36,734 nt of DNA, taken from assembly GCA_035601195.1 (NCBI GenBank), contig DATNOU010000004.1, forward strand, positions 1 through 36,734, in the 5' to 3' direction. Each line of letters starts with the position of its first letter. The stretch's first letter is position 1. The notes below the pieces were generated by a model that saw nothing but the letters and a program-made list of their open reading frames with translations, had not been told where the DNA came from and did not search any database. Positions 1 to 7,755 of the stretch are shown here, piece after piece. A program made the position numbers and the translations under genes. The DNA comes from JAIBJP01 sp035601195 (GTDB taxonomy: Bacteria; Actinomycetota; Thermoleophilia; Gaiellales; Gaiellaceae).

Positions 1-437
1 GCGCGTTCCAGCTCCGCCGCGGCTCTGCCGACCGTGTCCAGGTAGTCGGTCGACGCCACCCGGGGCGGTGCGAGAATCGTCTCCTGGAGCTGGGCCGCCG
101 CCAGCTCGGCCTCCTCGATCCCTTCCGGAGCCTCCTCCAGCCGCAGCTCGAGCAGACGGGCGCGCAGGTCGCCGACGTCGCCCCCGCCCGCGCTCTCCTC
201 TGCGAGCTCACACATGGCGGCGATCGAGACGGCGTCGCGAATCAGCCCTCGATCGACGACCGGCGTCCCCTCCCGATCCAGGGCCAGCCACGTCGACTCG
301 CTGCCCAGCTGAAAGGCGCAGAGGTAGATCCGGACCCCGGCCGGCTCGGCCGGCACCACCCCCACGACCTCCTCTCCATCCCCGGCGTGCGCCCGCGCGG
401 CCGCTACCGCCTCCGCGATCTCCTCCTCGAGCGCCAT
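1..437 (-). CDS. Hypothetical acidic protein, 5' part only (runs off the window)
   Basis: The minus-strand frame is open from an ATG at 437 to the window edge, giving about 145 residues that begin MALEEEIAEAVAAARAH. It is rich in Glu and Ala and contains a mixed stretch (GVRIYLCAFQLGSEST, WLALDREGTPVVDRG) that looks like a small folded domain, followed by a helical Ala/Glu/Leu-rich part. No catalytic motif is recognised. It is divergent from the methyltransferase at 457, with only 19 nt between the two starts. The opposite-strand frame over the same bases is low-complexity Pro/Arg and is a shadow. The C-terminus lies outside the window, so family assignment is not possible; the reading frame itself is well supported. 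Confidence 0.7.
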   Translation of the reverse strand, partial: MALEEEIAEAVAAARAHAGDGEEVVGVVPAEPAGVRIYLCAFQLGSESTWLALDREGTPVVDRGLIRDAVSIAAMCELAEESAGGGDVGDLRARLLELRLEEAPEGIEEAELAAAQLQETILAPPRVASTDYLDTVGRAAAELER

Positions 438-456
438 CGAAGGCAACAATAGTCTC

Positions 457-1167
457 GTGACCGACCTGTTCACGAGGCGAAACCGCGCTGCCCAGGCGCT
501 CTTCGCCCCGCTGGCGACGACGTACGACCGCTACGCCCGCCTCCTCTCCTTCGGGCAGGATCCGCGCTGGCGTTCCTTCCTCGTTTCGCGGCTCGAGGCG
601 GGGCCGGCCGACTCCGTGCTCGACGTGGCCTGCGGGACCGGCGCGGTCGCTGTCGAGCTCGCCCGCCGTTACGGCTGCCGCGTCACCGGCGTCGACCAGA
701 GCCCGGAGATGCTCGGCAGCGCCCGCCGCCGCCTCGGCAATCGTGTCGAGCTGGTCGAGGCGCGCGCCGAGGCTCTGCCCTTCGAGGACGCGACCTACGA
801 CGGTCTCACCTTCACGTACCTGCTCCGCTACGTGGACGACCCAGCGGCGACGATGCGCGAGCTGACGCGGGTCGTTCGCCCTGGCGCGCGTGTCGCCATG
901 CTCGAGTTCTTCGTCCCAGAAAACCCGGTTGCCCGCGGTTCCTGGGAGGTCTATGTCAGAGCCGGACTGCCGCTTCTCAGCGGGCTGATCTCCCCTGGGT
1001 GGAAAGAGGTCGGGACATTTCTCGGGCCGAGCATCCGAGATTTCTGGCGGCGCTGGCCTCTCGAACGCCTGCTCGAGGCCTGGCGTGACGCCGGGATCGA
1101 GGAAGTGCGTGCTCGCCCCCTCAGCCTCGGGGGTGGCATCGTCGTCTGGGGACGGCGTGCGAGCTGA
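457..1167 (+). CDS. UbiE/MenG-like SAM-dependent methyltransferase
   Basis: A 236-residue class I methyltransferase starting at GTG 457. The SAM-binding glycine motif is DVACGTGAVAVEL (about residues 55-68), followed by the acidic strand end VTGVDQSPEML and the later motif VARVLEFF-like strand (RVAMLEFFVPENP). The segment FFVPENP...GLISPGWKEVGTFLGPSIRDFW resembles the C-terminal half of the UbiE/COQ5 family, which methylates demethylmenaquinone or ubiquinone precursors at the membrane. Such an enzyme fits menaquinone synthesis in Actinomycetota, but the substrate is inferred from family only. Its stop overlaps the membrane protein that follows (start at 1157), so the two are probably co-transcribed. 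There is no obvious Shine-Dalgarno site. Confidence 0.85.
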   Translation: MTDLFTRRNRAAQALFAPLATTYDRYARLLSFGQDPRWRSFLVSRLEAGPADSVLDVACGTGAVAVELARRYGCRVTGVDQSPEMLGSARRRLGNRVELVEARAEALPFEDATYDGLTFTYLLRYVDDPAATMRELTRVVRPGARVAMLEFFVPENPVARGSWEVYVRAGLPLLSGLISPGWKEVGTFLGPSIRDFWRRWPLERLLEAWRDAGIEEVRARPLSLGGGIVVWGRRAS

Positions 1168-1888
1168 GCTGACGCGCCCCGCCTTCTACGCTCTGCGCTC
1201 GGGCGGCTGGAGGGACTACGTGACGCTCCTCCACGCCCCCTACACCGCGTGGCACCTGAGCTACGTGGCGATCGGGGCCGCGCTCAGCCCCGAGTTCGCG
1301 CTCTCGCGTCTCTGGCCGGCCCTCGTGGCCTTTGGCCTTGCGGTCGGCATCGGCGCCCACGCCCTCGACGAGCTCAACGGCCGGCCGCTCAGGACGCAGA
1401 TACCGGCGCGGGTCCTTGTGGCTCTGGCCATCGTCGCGATCGGCGGAGCCGTGGCCATCGGCATCGTCGGCGCAGTGACGGTCAATCCTTGGCTTGGCGC
1501 GTTCGTCGCAGCGGGCGCATTCATCGTCGCCGCCTACAACCTCGAGTGGTTCGGCGGTCGCTTCCACGGAGACCTGTGGTTCGCGATCGACTGGGGCGCC
1601 TTTCCGCTTCTAACGGCCTACTTCGCCACGGCCGAGAAGATCGACGCCACCGCGGTTGCAGGCGCCGTGTTCGCGGGCGCCGCGAGCCTGGCGCAACGGC
1701 GCCTGTCGACGCCGGTCCGCGACCTGCGCCGCCGCGTGACGAAGGTGAGCGGCACCGTCGAACGCCGTGACGGCAGCGTGCAGCCGCTCGAGGCCGCTGA
1801 CCTCGTGACTCCGGCGGAGGCGGCCCTCGGCGCGCTTACCGTGGCCATCGTTGCCTTGGCCGTAGCCATCGTCATCATGCGATTGTGA
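1157..1888 (+). CDS. Polytopic membrane protein, possibly UbiA-like
   Basis: The frame is open from 1085, but the homologous-looking part starts at GTG 1157, which overlaps the end of the methyltransferase; this gives 243 residues. Hydrophobic segments alternate with short polar loops: LSYVAIGAALSP, LVAFGLAVGIGAHAL, VLVALAIVAIGGAVAIGI, AFVAAGAFIVAAYNL, FPLLTAYFA and a C-terminal TM (ALTVAIVALAVAIVIM). The loop GAHALDELNGRPLRTQIP recalls the Asp-rich loop of UbiA prenyltransferases, and the upstream gene is UbiE-like, so a quinone-pathway role is possible. The canonical NDxxDxxxD motif is not clear, so this remains a suggestion. It is coupled to the next gene by a GTGA overlap at 1885-1888. 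Confidence 0.75.
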   Translation: MRAELTRPAFYALRSGGWRDYVTLLHAPYTAWHLSYVAIGAALSPEFALSRLWPALVAFGLAVGIGAHALDELNGRPLRTQIPARVLVALAIVAIGGAVAIGIVGAVTVNPWLGAFVAAGAFIVAAYNLEWFGGRFHGDLWFAIDWGAFPLLTAYFATAEKIDATAVAGAVFAGAASLAQRRLSTPVRDLRRRVTKVSGTVERRDGSVQPLEAADLVTPAEAALGALTVAIVALAVAIVIMRL

Positions 1889-3084
1889 TCACCCTTCCGC
1901 TCCTCGCGGAGGAGCCGCCCGCGCTCGTCCGGCCGGTCATCACAGCGCCGCGCCCTCGCGAGACCTCCTTCGGCGTCGTGGCCGGCCGTGTGGGCTCCGG
2001 AACCGTCCGGCTCGTCATCCAAGTGAACGGCGTTACGAAGGCCGACGTCCCGCTGACGACCCGCTTTCGTACCTACGTCCCCGCCGCTCCTTTCCGCCTC
2101 CGAGTCGCGCTGCCGCCACGCGACTCGACCATCAGGGTGATTGCGTACGACACCGCGGGAAACAGCGCCGCGAGGTCGGTCGGCCCGGTGTTCGGCCTTC
2201 CGACGGCAGGCGCGCCGGTGCCGCTGCGAAGCGAGGAAGACCCGGTCCTCGCCCGCCGTATTCGAGCGCTCGTGCAGAACTACCCAGGCCCGGCATCCGT
2301 CTTCGTCCAGGACCTGCGGTCCGGTCGAGGCGCAGGCTGGAACGCACGCGCCCGCCACCAGGCCGCCTCCACGCTCAAACTTGGCATCGCGGTCGAGGTG
2401 CTCCGCGTCCTGCGCGGGAAGCCGAGGCCGGGGACCCGCCTTGCGAACCTCTTTCGCAACATGCTCGTCTACTCGAGCAACAAGGCCGCGAACGACCTCG
2501 AGGTCTGGCTCGGCGGCTCGACGTACGCGGGTGCAGCCCGCGTCACCGCCACCCTGCGGGCCCTCCACCTCAACGACTCCAACATGTATGGGGGCTACAT
2601 CATTGGCACCGGGTCGACGCGGCCGATCCCGCTCCGGGTCGAGAACCAGCCTCCGTACTTCACGTTCGGGAAGTACACGACCGCCTGGGACCTCGCTCGC
2701 CTGCACCGCTTCTTCCACCGCGCCACCGTCGGCCGCGGTCCGCTGCTCGACCTGCCTGGGCACTTCACCGCCTCGGACGCGCGCTACCTCCTCTACACGC
2801 TCGCGCACGTGCGCGATCCCGGGAAGCTCGACCGCTACATCGGGACGCAGCCGGGAGTCTCCATCCTGCATAAGGCCGGCTGGATCATCCACGCGCGGCA
2901 CGACAGTGGGCTCGTCTTCTGGCGAGGCGGAGCCCTAGTCGTCACGGTCATGACCTGGAACTGGAACCAGGCCGGCTCCTCATCCGACATTCTGGCCGGG
3001 CGTGTCGCCGAAGCCGCCCTGAGGCGGTTCTCCGACGTCTCGGCTCGCCCGGCTGATCCCCACCCTCGGCTCCTTCGGTCGTAG
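1885..3084 (+). CDS. Serine hydrolase, class A beta-lactamase/PBP fold, with N-terminal Ig-like domain
   Basis: A 399-residue protein starting at GTG 1885, inside the stop of the preceding gene. Residues about 28-104 form a beta-rich, Ig-like domain (VRLVIQVNGV, STIRVIAYDTAGNSA). The catalytic domain then carries the three serine-transpeptidase/beta-lactamase signatures: SxxK as S162-T-L-K165, SxN as S197-S-N199, and a KTG-type triad as K330-A-G332. The third motif has Ala in place of Thr. No typical long signal peptide is seen at this start, although the domain type is normally extracytoplasmic; the N-terminus (ITLPLLAEEPPALV) is a weak candidate. The protein could be a cell-wall peptidase or a beta-lactamase-like enzyme, and no resistance function should be assumed. 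Confidence 0.85.
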   Translation: MITLPLLAEEPPALVRPVITAPRPRETSFGVVAGRVGSGTVRLVIQVNGVTKADVPLTTRFRTYVPAAPFRLRVALPPRDSTIRVIAYDTAGNSAARSVGPVFGLPTAGAPVPLRSEEDPVLARRIRALVQNYPGPASVFVQDLRSGRGAGWNARARHQAASTLKLGIAVEVLRVLRGKPRPGTRLANLFRNMLVYSSNKAANDLEVWLGGSTYAGAARVTATLRALHLNDSNMYGGYIIGTGSTRPIPLRVENQPPYFTFGKYTTAWDLARLHRFFHRATVGRGPLLDLPGHFTASDARYLLYTLAHVRDPGKLDRYIGTQPGVSILHKAGWIIHARHDSGLVFWRGGALVVTVMTWNWNQAGSSSDILAGRVAEAALRRFSDVSARPADPHPRLLRS

Positions 3085-3093
3085 GATTAGCCG

Positions 3094-4392
3094 GTGGAAC
3101 TCGCCTTCCAGCTCGCATTCGCCGCCGGCCTGATAGTCGTGGCGTTGTCCTTCGGGGCTCTCGCGCTCGGCCGTGCCCGCGAGCGCTACCTCGTCCTCCT
3201 GACGGTCGTGCTTGCCCTCGCCGCCCTCGCGGCCGCCGGTGCTCTGACGGTCAACGTGCTCCATCGCTTCACCGACAACGATCCGTTGCTTCTGGCGGCG
3301 GGCGGACTGGCTGCGGCCGCCATGGCCGAAGTCGGCCTGGTGGCCCTCGCAAGAGGGTTTCGACGCACGCACGACATCGAGCGGCTCAGCGAGGCAGCTC
3401 GCGAGGACCTTGCCTCCTTCATGGAGACGGAAGTCCGCGAGCGGGTGCTCGAGCTCGAGCGTCTGCTGGCGCGCGAGCGCGCCAACGCCAGTCATCAGCT
3501 GAGCGAACAGGAGCGGCGGCTGGCCGAGGAGCGCCGGAGCATCGTGGAGCGCCAGACAGAGCGCGCGCGCGTCGAGCTCACGCAGGCGGTCTCGGCGGTT
3601 CAGGAACGTCTCGAGCGCCGGCTCATGGCCTGGGCGGCCGACCTCGACCGGGGGCAGCGGGAGCTCGAGGCGCAACTGACCGGGCTCTCCGAGCGGCAAC
3701 GCATGGCGATGGCGGCCTACGAAGCACGGCTCGCGGCGGACACGGAACACGTGGAGGCGGCAAGCGAGGAGCAGAAGGTCGCGCTTTTGAAGCTCCGAGA
3801 CGCTCTTCAGCGTCTCGGCACCGAGTTCCTCGAGGAAGGGCGGTCGGAGATCGAAGTGCACGCCGCGGAACGTCGCCGCGCGCTCCACGAGGTCGGCGAG
3901 CGGATCCGAAACCGCGAGCGCGCTCTTCGCGAGCAGATCGAGCGCGAGGAGGGCGAGGCGCGGAGCCGACTCGCGTCCGGCCTGGCCGACGCCGAGAAGC
4001 GGCATCTGGCGGCGCTCGAACGCGCTTTCGACAGGGCCGCCACCCGCCTTTCGGAATACGCGGAGAAGCAGTTCGACGCCCAGATCCGCGATTCGCGTGA
4101 GAAGGCCGCCGAGCGCCTTTCCCGCGAGCTCGAGAAGGGGATCGAGCAATTCGCCCGCCAGGCGGAACAGGATGTCGCGAGTCGAATCTCGGACGTGGCC
4201 CGCCAGACTGCCGACCGCCTGCAACGGCGCATTGCCGACGCCGCTCGGACCGGAGAGGCACAGCACGAGCTGGCCACCGACCGCGTGAGGCAGCTCTCCC
4301 AGCGGTTGGAAGAAGCGATCGCCGCGGCGGAGGATCGGCTCGCGGTCATCGAAACGGATTTCGCCCGAACGGGCCGTCCCGAGAGCGACTAG
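3094..4392 (+). CDS. Membrane-anchored long coiled-coil protein
   Basis: A 432-residue protein starting at GTG 3094, 6 nt after a TAGGAT box and without a Shine-Dalgarno site. The first 90 residues hold three hydrophobic segments (LAFAAGLIVVALSFGALAL, YLVLLTVVLALAALAAAGAL, LLAAGGLAAAAMAEVGLVAL). The remaining about 330 residues are almost continuous charged heptads rich in Glu, Arg, Ala and Leu (for example ERLLARERANASHQLSEQER), predicting a long cytoplasmic or extracellular coiled coil similar in composition to apolipoprotein- or SMC-like helices. No enzymatic motif is present. The large minus-strand frame over the same bases is a codon shadow. A structural or scaffold role is likely but unproven. 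Confidence 0.8.
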   Translation: MELAFQLAFAAGLIVVALSFGALALGRARERYLVLLTVVLALAALAAAGALTVNVLHRFTDNDPLLLAAGGLAAAAMAEVGLVALARGFRRTHDIERLSEAAREDLASFMETEVRERVLELERLLARERANASHQLSEQERRLAEERRSIVERQTERARVELTQAVSAVQERLERRLMAWAADLDRGQRELEAQLTGLSERQRMAMAAYEARLAADTEHVEAASEEQKVALLKLRDALQRLGTEFLEEGRSEIEVHAAERRRALHEVGERIRNRERALREQIEREEGEARSRLASGLADAEKRHLAALERAFDRAATRLSEYAEKQFDAQIRDSREKAAERLSRELEKGIEQFARQAEQDVASRISDVARQTADRLQRRIADAARTGEAQHELATDRVRQLSQRLEEAIAAAEDRLAVIETDFARTGRPESD

Positions 4393-4783
4393 CGCTTACT
4401 TTTGTAGCCCGAGACACGATAGTCGTCAAGTACGGCTTATAGGAACATCTGTTCGTGACATCGCAGGACGCGGCTTACGGGTTCACTCGACACGGGCAGC
4501 GTCACTAAAGCGTGAAAGTTGCCCCAGCAAGCTAGGCGAAGGCTGCTGCCAATACCTAGCCAAACATCCACCACTCATTCCCAGGATGGAGACTCTTGTT
4601 CCTTGACTTCCGCTTGGGCCAGTGATCTGACGCTGGGCGGAAAGAGGTGAGTTCTGCGGCTCTGCGGCAGCTGGACTCACACCGAATCGGCTGGAAGCCG
4701 GCCATGCCCCGCCCGACCCGATTCATGGTCAGTGTCGAGCGGAGCTTAGGACTGCCCTCGCCCTGCAACGAAAGGAGCACTAC
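4393..4783 (+). other. Long intergenic region upstream of the secreted protein
   Basis: About 390 bases with no convincing gene. The composition is visibly less GC-rich than its neighbours. A TTGACT hexamer at 4603-4608 could be a -35 element, but no good -10 is seen at the right distance. The region ends in the strong ribosome binding site CGAAAGGAG at about 4767-4775, just before ATG 4784. It probably carries a long 5' leader for the secreted protein. Confidence 0.4.
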
Positions 4784-5269
4784 ATGAGCAAGTCCCTCAG
4801 ATGGATCGTACTGGCAACAGTTGCGCTTGTCGCCACGCTGGCCTTCGCGGCCGCGGCGTCGGCGGGCGCGCCGAAGTTCCACTCCGCCACCTCGAGCGTC
4901 AACAACGACGGCGCTCTCGTCGTCAGCTTCGACGAGCGGGGGCTCGGCAACGAGAACATCGACTACACGCTGACGGCCGACGCCACCGCCCTGTACGCGT
5001 GCATCAACGGAGGTGGCAAGCATCCGCAGGCCGCCAATAAGGAGGCGTTCGAGGGGCAGGTCAGCGGAGGCGGTTCGTTTGAGCCTAAGAACGGCCGCGT
5101 TGTGGCCAGCCTCACCGCTGGACCGCTGCAGGCGCCACAGTTCACCTGCCCGTCCGGGCAGAGGCGCGTGCTTGCCGCGGTGACCTATACCAACATCGTC
5201 CTCACGGACACGTCCAACGGGGTTAGCACCCCGGTGCCTGACGCCTCGAGGATCTTCTTCGACGTCTAA
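4784..5269 (+). CDS. Small secreted protein with Sec signal peptide
   Basis: A 161-residue protein with a classical Sec signal: MSKSLRW, a hydrophobic core IVLATVALVATLAFAAAASA, and a likely AxA cleavage near residue 28. The mature part is about 130 residues of beta-prone sequence with two well-spaced cysteines (LYACING and FTCPSG) that could form one disulfide. The start is fixed by a strong Shine-Dalgarno (GAAAGGAG, 8 nt before ATG). A perfect-stem terminator follows at 5315-5340, so this is a monocistronic unit. No catalytic motif is recognised; it resembles small uncharacterised exported proteins of actinobacteria. Confidence 0.85.
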   Translation: MSKSLRWIVLATVALVATLAFAAAASAGAPKFHSATSSVNNDGALVVSFDERGLGNENIDYTLTADATALYACINGGGKHPQAANKEAFEGQVSGGGSFEPKNGRVVASLTAGPLQAPQFTCPSGQRRVLAAVTYTNIVLTDTSNGVSTPVPDASRIFFDV

Positions 5270-5314
5270 GCCCCGATAGCCCAGGCAGTTCGAACCCAGC
5301 TCCAGCCTTTCCGA

Positions 5315-5352
5315 GAGCCGGGGGTTGCGGCCCCCGGCTCACTCTTTCTCTC
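5315..5352 (+). terminator. Rho-independent terminator after the secreted protein
   Basis: The arms GAGCCGGGGG (5315-5324) and CCCCCGGCTC (5331-5340) form a perfect 10-bp GC-rich stem with a TTGCGG loop. A pyrimidine-rich tail ACTCTTTCTCTC follows. It lies 45 nt past the stop codon. Confidence 0.85.
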
Positions 5353-5654
5353 AGGGGAGGGTTTCACCAAACTAGGAAGCGCGAGCACGATGCCGCCGAC
5401 CGCCCTCGACAACGGCCAGCGCTCGCCACGGAAGCTGCTCGCGGCGGTCGTGCGGAGATTGGTGCTCGCGCTCAAGCGGGCGTAGCCGACGCCCTTCCGC
5501 AAGCGTTCCCGCTTCGCTACGTCGCCCCTCCCCTGCTAACACCGACCTCGCGACCCTCGAGCCCGAGTTCGTCTGGGCGGCTGGGGGAATGCTGATCGCG
5601 CGCGGAGCGTTCTCCGAAGTAGGACGAGCATCACGAGAGGAGGTGAGATTTGGC
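5353..5654 (+). other. Intergenic region, no convincing gene
   Basis: About 300 bases between the terminator and the small membrane protein. A 31-codon frame at 5390-5485 (MPPTALDNGQ... ending LVLALKRA) is open, but it has only a distant AGGAAG and no other support. The ribosome binding site of the next gene (AGGAGGTGAG, 5638-5647) closes the region. Confidence 0.4.
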
Positions 5655-5771
5655 GTGACGGAGGTTATCTTCCTCGCACTCCTCGTTTTGATCGGCCCGC
5701 TTTCGTATTTTTGGGGTGTAGATTCTCGACGTGTGGAGGATCGCGGCTGGGTCGGCGGCCCGCGACGGTAG
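5655..5771 (+). CDS. 38-residue single-pass membrane peptide
   Basis: A short gene with one of the best ribosome binding sites in the window: AGGAGGTGAG at 5638-5647, 7 nt before GTG 5655. The product begins VTEVIFLALLVLIGPLSY, a single hydrophobic helix of about 17 residues, followed by FWGVDSRRVEDRGWVGGPRR, a compact charged tail rich in Arg, Asp, Trp and Gly. The architecture (one TM helix and a short soluble tail) suits a small membrane regulator or subunit, but no family is named with confidence. The frame is open further upstream, but nothing there supports a longer start. Confidence 0.6.
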   Translation: MTEVIFLALLVLIGPLSYFWGVDSRRVEDRGWVGGPRR

Positions 5772-5829
5772 GCCTTTTCGCCGCGTTTGGTAGCAAGCCG
5801 TTAGCATCGGCCGGCCGCCGTCGCTCGGC

Positions 5830-6156
5830 GTGCCTTTCATCGTCTTCGAGATCGACGCCATCAAGAGAGCGGTCAACGCCGAGGAAGCGTTGGCCCTCAA
5901 AAGCGCGCTCTCCGATCACGCCGAGAAGCTCGCGTCGATGGAGGGCGCAGGGCTTGGGCACCAGCCGCGCACGCGGCTCTCGACGCTCCGTAGCGCGATC
6001 TGGACCGCCGTTGACGGGCGACGCCGACTAGGCCGGCGCGCGACGATGGCCCCGTGCCGCGCGGACGAGGACACCCGCGACGTCGATCCGCCCGAGCCGC
6101 TCGGCGGATTTTATTTTCGTGGCGAAATTTTCTCGCGGCGGGGTGATGAGGGGTGA
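5830..6156 (+). CDS. Hypothetical protein, weakly supported
   Basis: A 108-codon frame starting at GTG 5830. The first third (VPFIVFEIDAIKRAVNAEE, then a helix with ALALKSALSDHAEKL) looks like ordinary protein. The rest is Arg-rich with low-complexity features that also occur in shadow frames. No Shine-Dalgarno or TANNNT box precedes it. No other frame here is better, and the neighbouring genes are on the same strand, so it may be real. An N-terminal fragment of a decayed gene is equally possible. Confidence 0.35.
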   Translation: MPFIVFEIDAIKRAVNAEEALALKSALSDHAEKLASMEGAGLGHQPRTRLSTLRSAIWTAVDGRRRLGRRATMAPCRADEDTRDVDPPEPLGGFYFRGEIFSRRGDEG

Positions 6157-6274
6157 GGAGCCGAGGCTGAGCCCCCAACCCGCCCCATGGCCTACCAACG
6201 CCCGCGATTCCCGAAGTACGGGGGCGAAGAGAGGCGAACTCGTCCCGAATCACCACCCGCTAGGCTCTCCCGGC

Positions 6275-6976
6275 ATGGAGTCTGGGCGTACGCTCCTCTT
6301 GATCGCCGACATCGGCGGTTACACCGAGTACATGCGCTCCCATCGGATGAGCCTCGCCCACACCGAGGTAACCACCGCCAGGTTGCTCGAAAAGGTGATC
6401 GACGCCGCCCGCGACTTCGACCTGATCGAGATCGAAGGCGACGCGGCCTTCCTCTCTCGGCCGGCTGACGAGCTGGACCGCGACGCCACGGTCGCTGCGA
6501 CCGTCCAAGCCGCCGTCTCCATGCACCGCGCCTTCCACATCGAGCGGCAGCATGTCGTGACGAACCTGTGCCCTTGCGACTTTTGCGCTCAGGCGGACAA
6601 CCTGAAGCTGAAGTTCGTCGCGCACATCGGCGAGGTCGCCACCCAGACCATCAACAAGCGGCGCAACCTCGTCGGGATCGACGTCGTCTTTGTCCATCGG
6701 CTGCTGAAGAACCCCGTTCAGGTCCCCGAGTACGTCCTTCTCTCGGAGGAGCTCTACCGGTCTGGTGACGCCGCGCTGCCCGATCCCGTGCGCGAGGTCT
6801 CGCAGGACCTCGAGGGAATCGGACCCGTCCGCGCGTACTACGTGGACGTCGAGGACCTCGCGGGCCCACTCCCGCCGCCGCCGGATCCCTCCTGGCTCGG
6901 ACGCCTCGGCAGGACGGCAAGCCTCGCCGGCCGCGGCCTGCCGTACATGCTGGGCCTGCGGCGCCCGGTGTCGTAG
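6275..6976 (+). CDS. DUF2652 protein (nucleotide-cyclase-like fold)
   Basis: A 233-residue protein. ATG 6275 is chosen over the longer open frame because the family sequence begins at once (GRTLLLIADIGGYTEYM) and a TAGGCT box lies 8 nt upstream, suggesting a leaderless start. The opening strand, the acidic position in EIEGDAAFL, and LKFVAHIGEVATQ match the DUF2652 layout, which is related to class III nucleotide cyclases. A cysteine cluster, CPCDFC, in the middle is typical of the family. The last about 40 residues (SLAGRGLPYMLGLRRP) form a weakly amphipathic tail. Whether it makes or binds a cyclic nucleotide is not known. Note that a cNMP-binding protein is encoded at 14033. Confidence 0.8.
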   Translation: MESGRTLLLIADIGGYTEYMRSHRMSLAHTEVTTARLLEKVIDAARDFDLIEIEGDAAFLSRPADELDRDATVAATVQAAVSMHRAFHIERQHVVTNLCPCDFCAQADNLKLKFVAHIGEVATQTINKRRNLVGIDVVFVHRLLKNPVQVPEYVLLSEELYRSGDAALPDPVREVSQDLEGIGPVRAYYVDVEDLAGPLPPPPDPSWLGRLGRTASLAGRGLPYMLGLRRPVS

Positions 6977-7079
6977 CGTCACGGGCCACCCTAATGACCC
7001 CGCTGCCGCTATTTCGCCAAACCTTCCTACCCGAGCGCGAGCCGTTCCACTCGCCGCGTAGCTGTGTAGGCTACTGAGC

Positions 7080-7277
7080 CTGGCCGCTGGTTATTTCTTC
7101 TATATCCACCAGAGTCCCAGCGGCAAGAAAGATTGGCGCTGGCGTTTACTCGGTCCTCACAGCGCGATCGTCGCCGTCTCGGGCGTGGGGTATACCGAGA
7201 AAGCTCAATGCGTAGCTGCGGTGGAGCGCCTGACCTCCCAATCGCTGAACCCCAACATCCGGTACGTGGCAGACTAG
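7080..7277 (+). CDS. DUF1508 (UPF0339/YegP-like) protein with apparent CTG start
   Basis: A 65-residue product recognised from its sequence: YFFYIHQSPSGKKDWRWRLL, followed by IVAVSGVGYTEKAQCVAAVE. This is the single-repeat DUF1508 pattern (aromatic start, W-x-WRL, I-x-x-SG-x-GYT-x-K, helix with xxxV). The frame has a TAG at 7059-7061 and no ATG, GTG or TTG before the conserved part. The best start is CTG 7080, which is 7 nt downstream of a TAGGCT box (7067-7072), the same spacing as other leaderless starts here. It could also be a 5'-damaged gene. Related proteins are small and of unknown function. Confidence 0.6.
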   Translation: MAAGYFFYIHQSPSGKKDWRWRLLGPHSAIVAVSGVGYTEKAQCVAAVERLTSQSLNPNIRYVAD

Positions 7278-7310
7278 GCCGCGTTTCGCTAGTCATTTCG
7301 CCTGACCCTC

Positions 7311-7661
7311 CTAGTAGTGCGACCGCGGAGCGTCAGTCACGCCGTGGCAGTGACGGCAAGCGCTCCTCGTGTTCTCGGTCGTGGCGAGCAGGTGATTGCC
7401 CTTGAGCTCGGGCGTCAGGTGCACGGTCTCGGCATAGACGGTGCACCCGTCCAGCTTGAAAGTACACAGCCCGCTGTCCATGAGCAGGCGGGCCTTGCGG
7501 ACGGCGAGCCAATGGGGCGTCTTGAGTCCGTTGCGCTTCGACTTGGCCGCGCGTCGAGCGTTCTCGGCTTGTTCGTGAGCGGGGCATCGCCGCTTGTCTG
7601 CCGGAATGAGCGCGCCACAGTAGGGACCGCCTACGGGGCCAGCGCAGACTCGCATAATCAC
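7311..7661 (-). CDS. HNH endonuclease-like protein
   Basis: A 116-residue protein from GTG 7661 (ATG 7655 also possible). The N-terminus has a zinc-knuckle-like Cys/His set (CAGPVGGPYC, then RRCPAHEQ). The C-terminal half carries an HNH-type core: a Cys pair in LCTFKLDGC, His in ETVHLTP, Asn in the TTENTRSAC segment and a final CRHCH. Small nucleases of this design are common in phages near DNA-packaging genes and as homing or nicking enzymes. It follows the 28-residue peptide gene by 7 nt, so they are likely co-transcribed. The catalytic His is inferred by pattern only. Confidence 0.7.
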   Translation of the reverse strand: MIMRVCAGPVGGPYCGALIPADKRRCPAHEQAENARRAAKSKRNGLKTPHWLAVRKARLLMDSGLCTFKLDGCTVYAETVHLTPELKGNHLLATTENTRSACRHCHGVTDAPRSHY

Positions 7662-7668
7662 AGCGGAT

Positions 7669-7755
7669 TCACTTCTTCTTGATCTTCGGCACAGGCACGT
7701 AGACGATCGGGCTCTTGGTTGGGTTTTTCGGCGAACCGCCGGGACCTTTAGGCAC
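7669..7755 (-). CDS. 28-residue basic Pro/Lys-rich peptide
   Basis: A tiny frame from GTG 7755 with the ribosome binding site AAAGGAG (7764-7770) 8 nt upstream. The product begins VPKGPGGSPKNPTKSP and ends PVPKIKKK: Lys/Pro-rich, strongly basic and without hydrophobic helices. A longer in-frame start exists at 7788 (MSKPLPKGAIQ) but lacks its own ribosome binding site. It resembles in style the peptide encoded at 8535. It could be a DNA- or nucleic-acid-binding tail peptide of phage origin; no function is assigned. Confidence 0.5.
   Translation of the reverse strand: MPKGPGGSPKNPTKSPIVYVPVPKIKKK

Noticed and set aside
68..460. 130-codon plus-strand frame
   Set aside because: Low-complexity Pro/Arg; shadow of the partial minus-strand gene 1-437.
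1618..2901. 427-codon minus-strand frame
   Set aside because: Opposite the serine hydrolase, which has all its active-site motifs; the antisense translation has no recognisable domain.
2980..4266. 428-codon minus-strand frame
   Set aside because: Antisense to a long coiled coil; Leu-rich appearance is the mirror of Glu/Arg codons.
4483..5023. Minus-strand frames over the intergenic region and the secreted protein
   Set aside because: The plus-strand gene has a signal peptide, a strong ribosome binding site and a terminator; the antisense frames have none of these.
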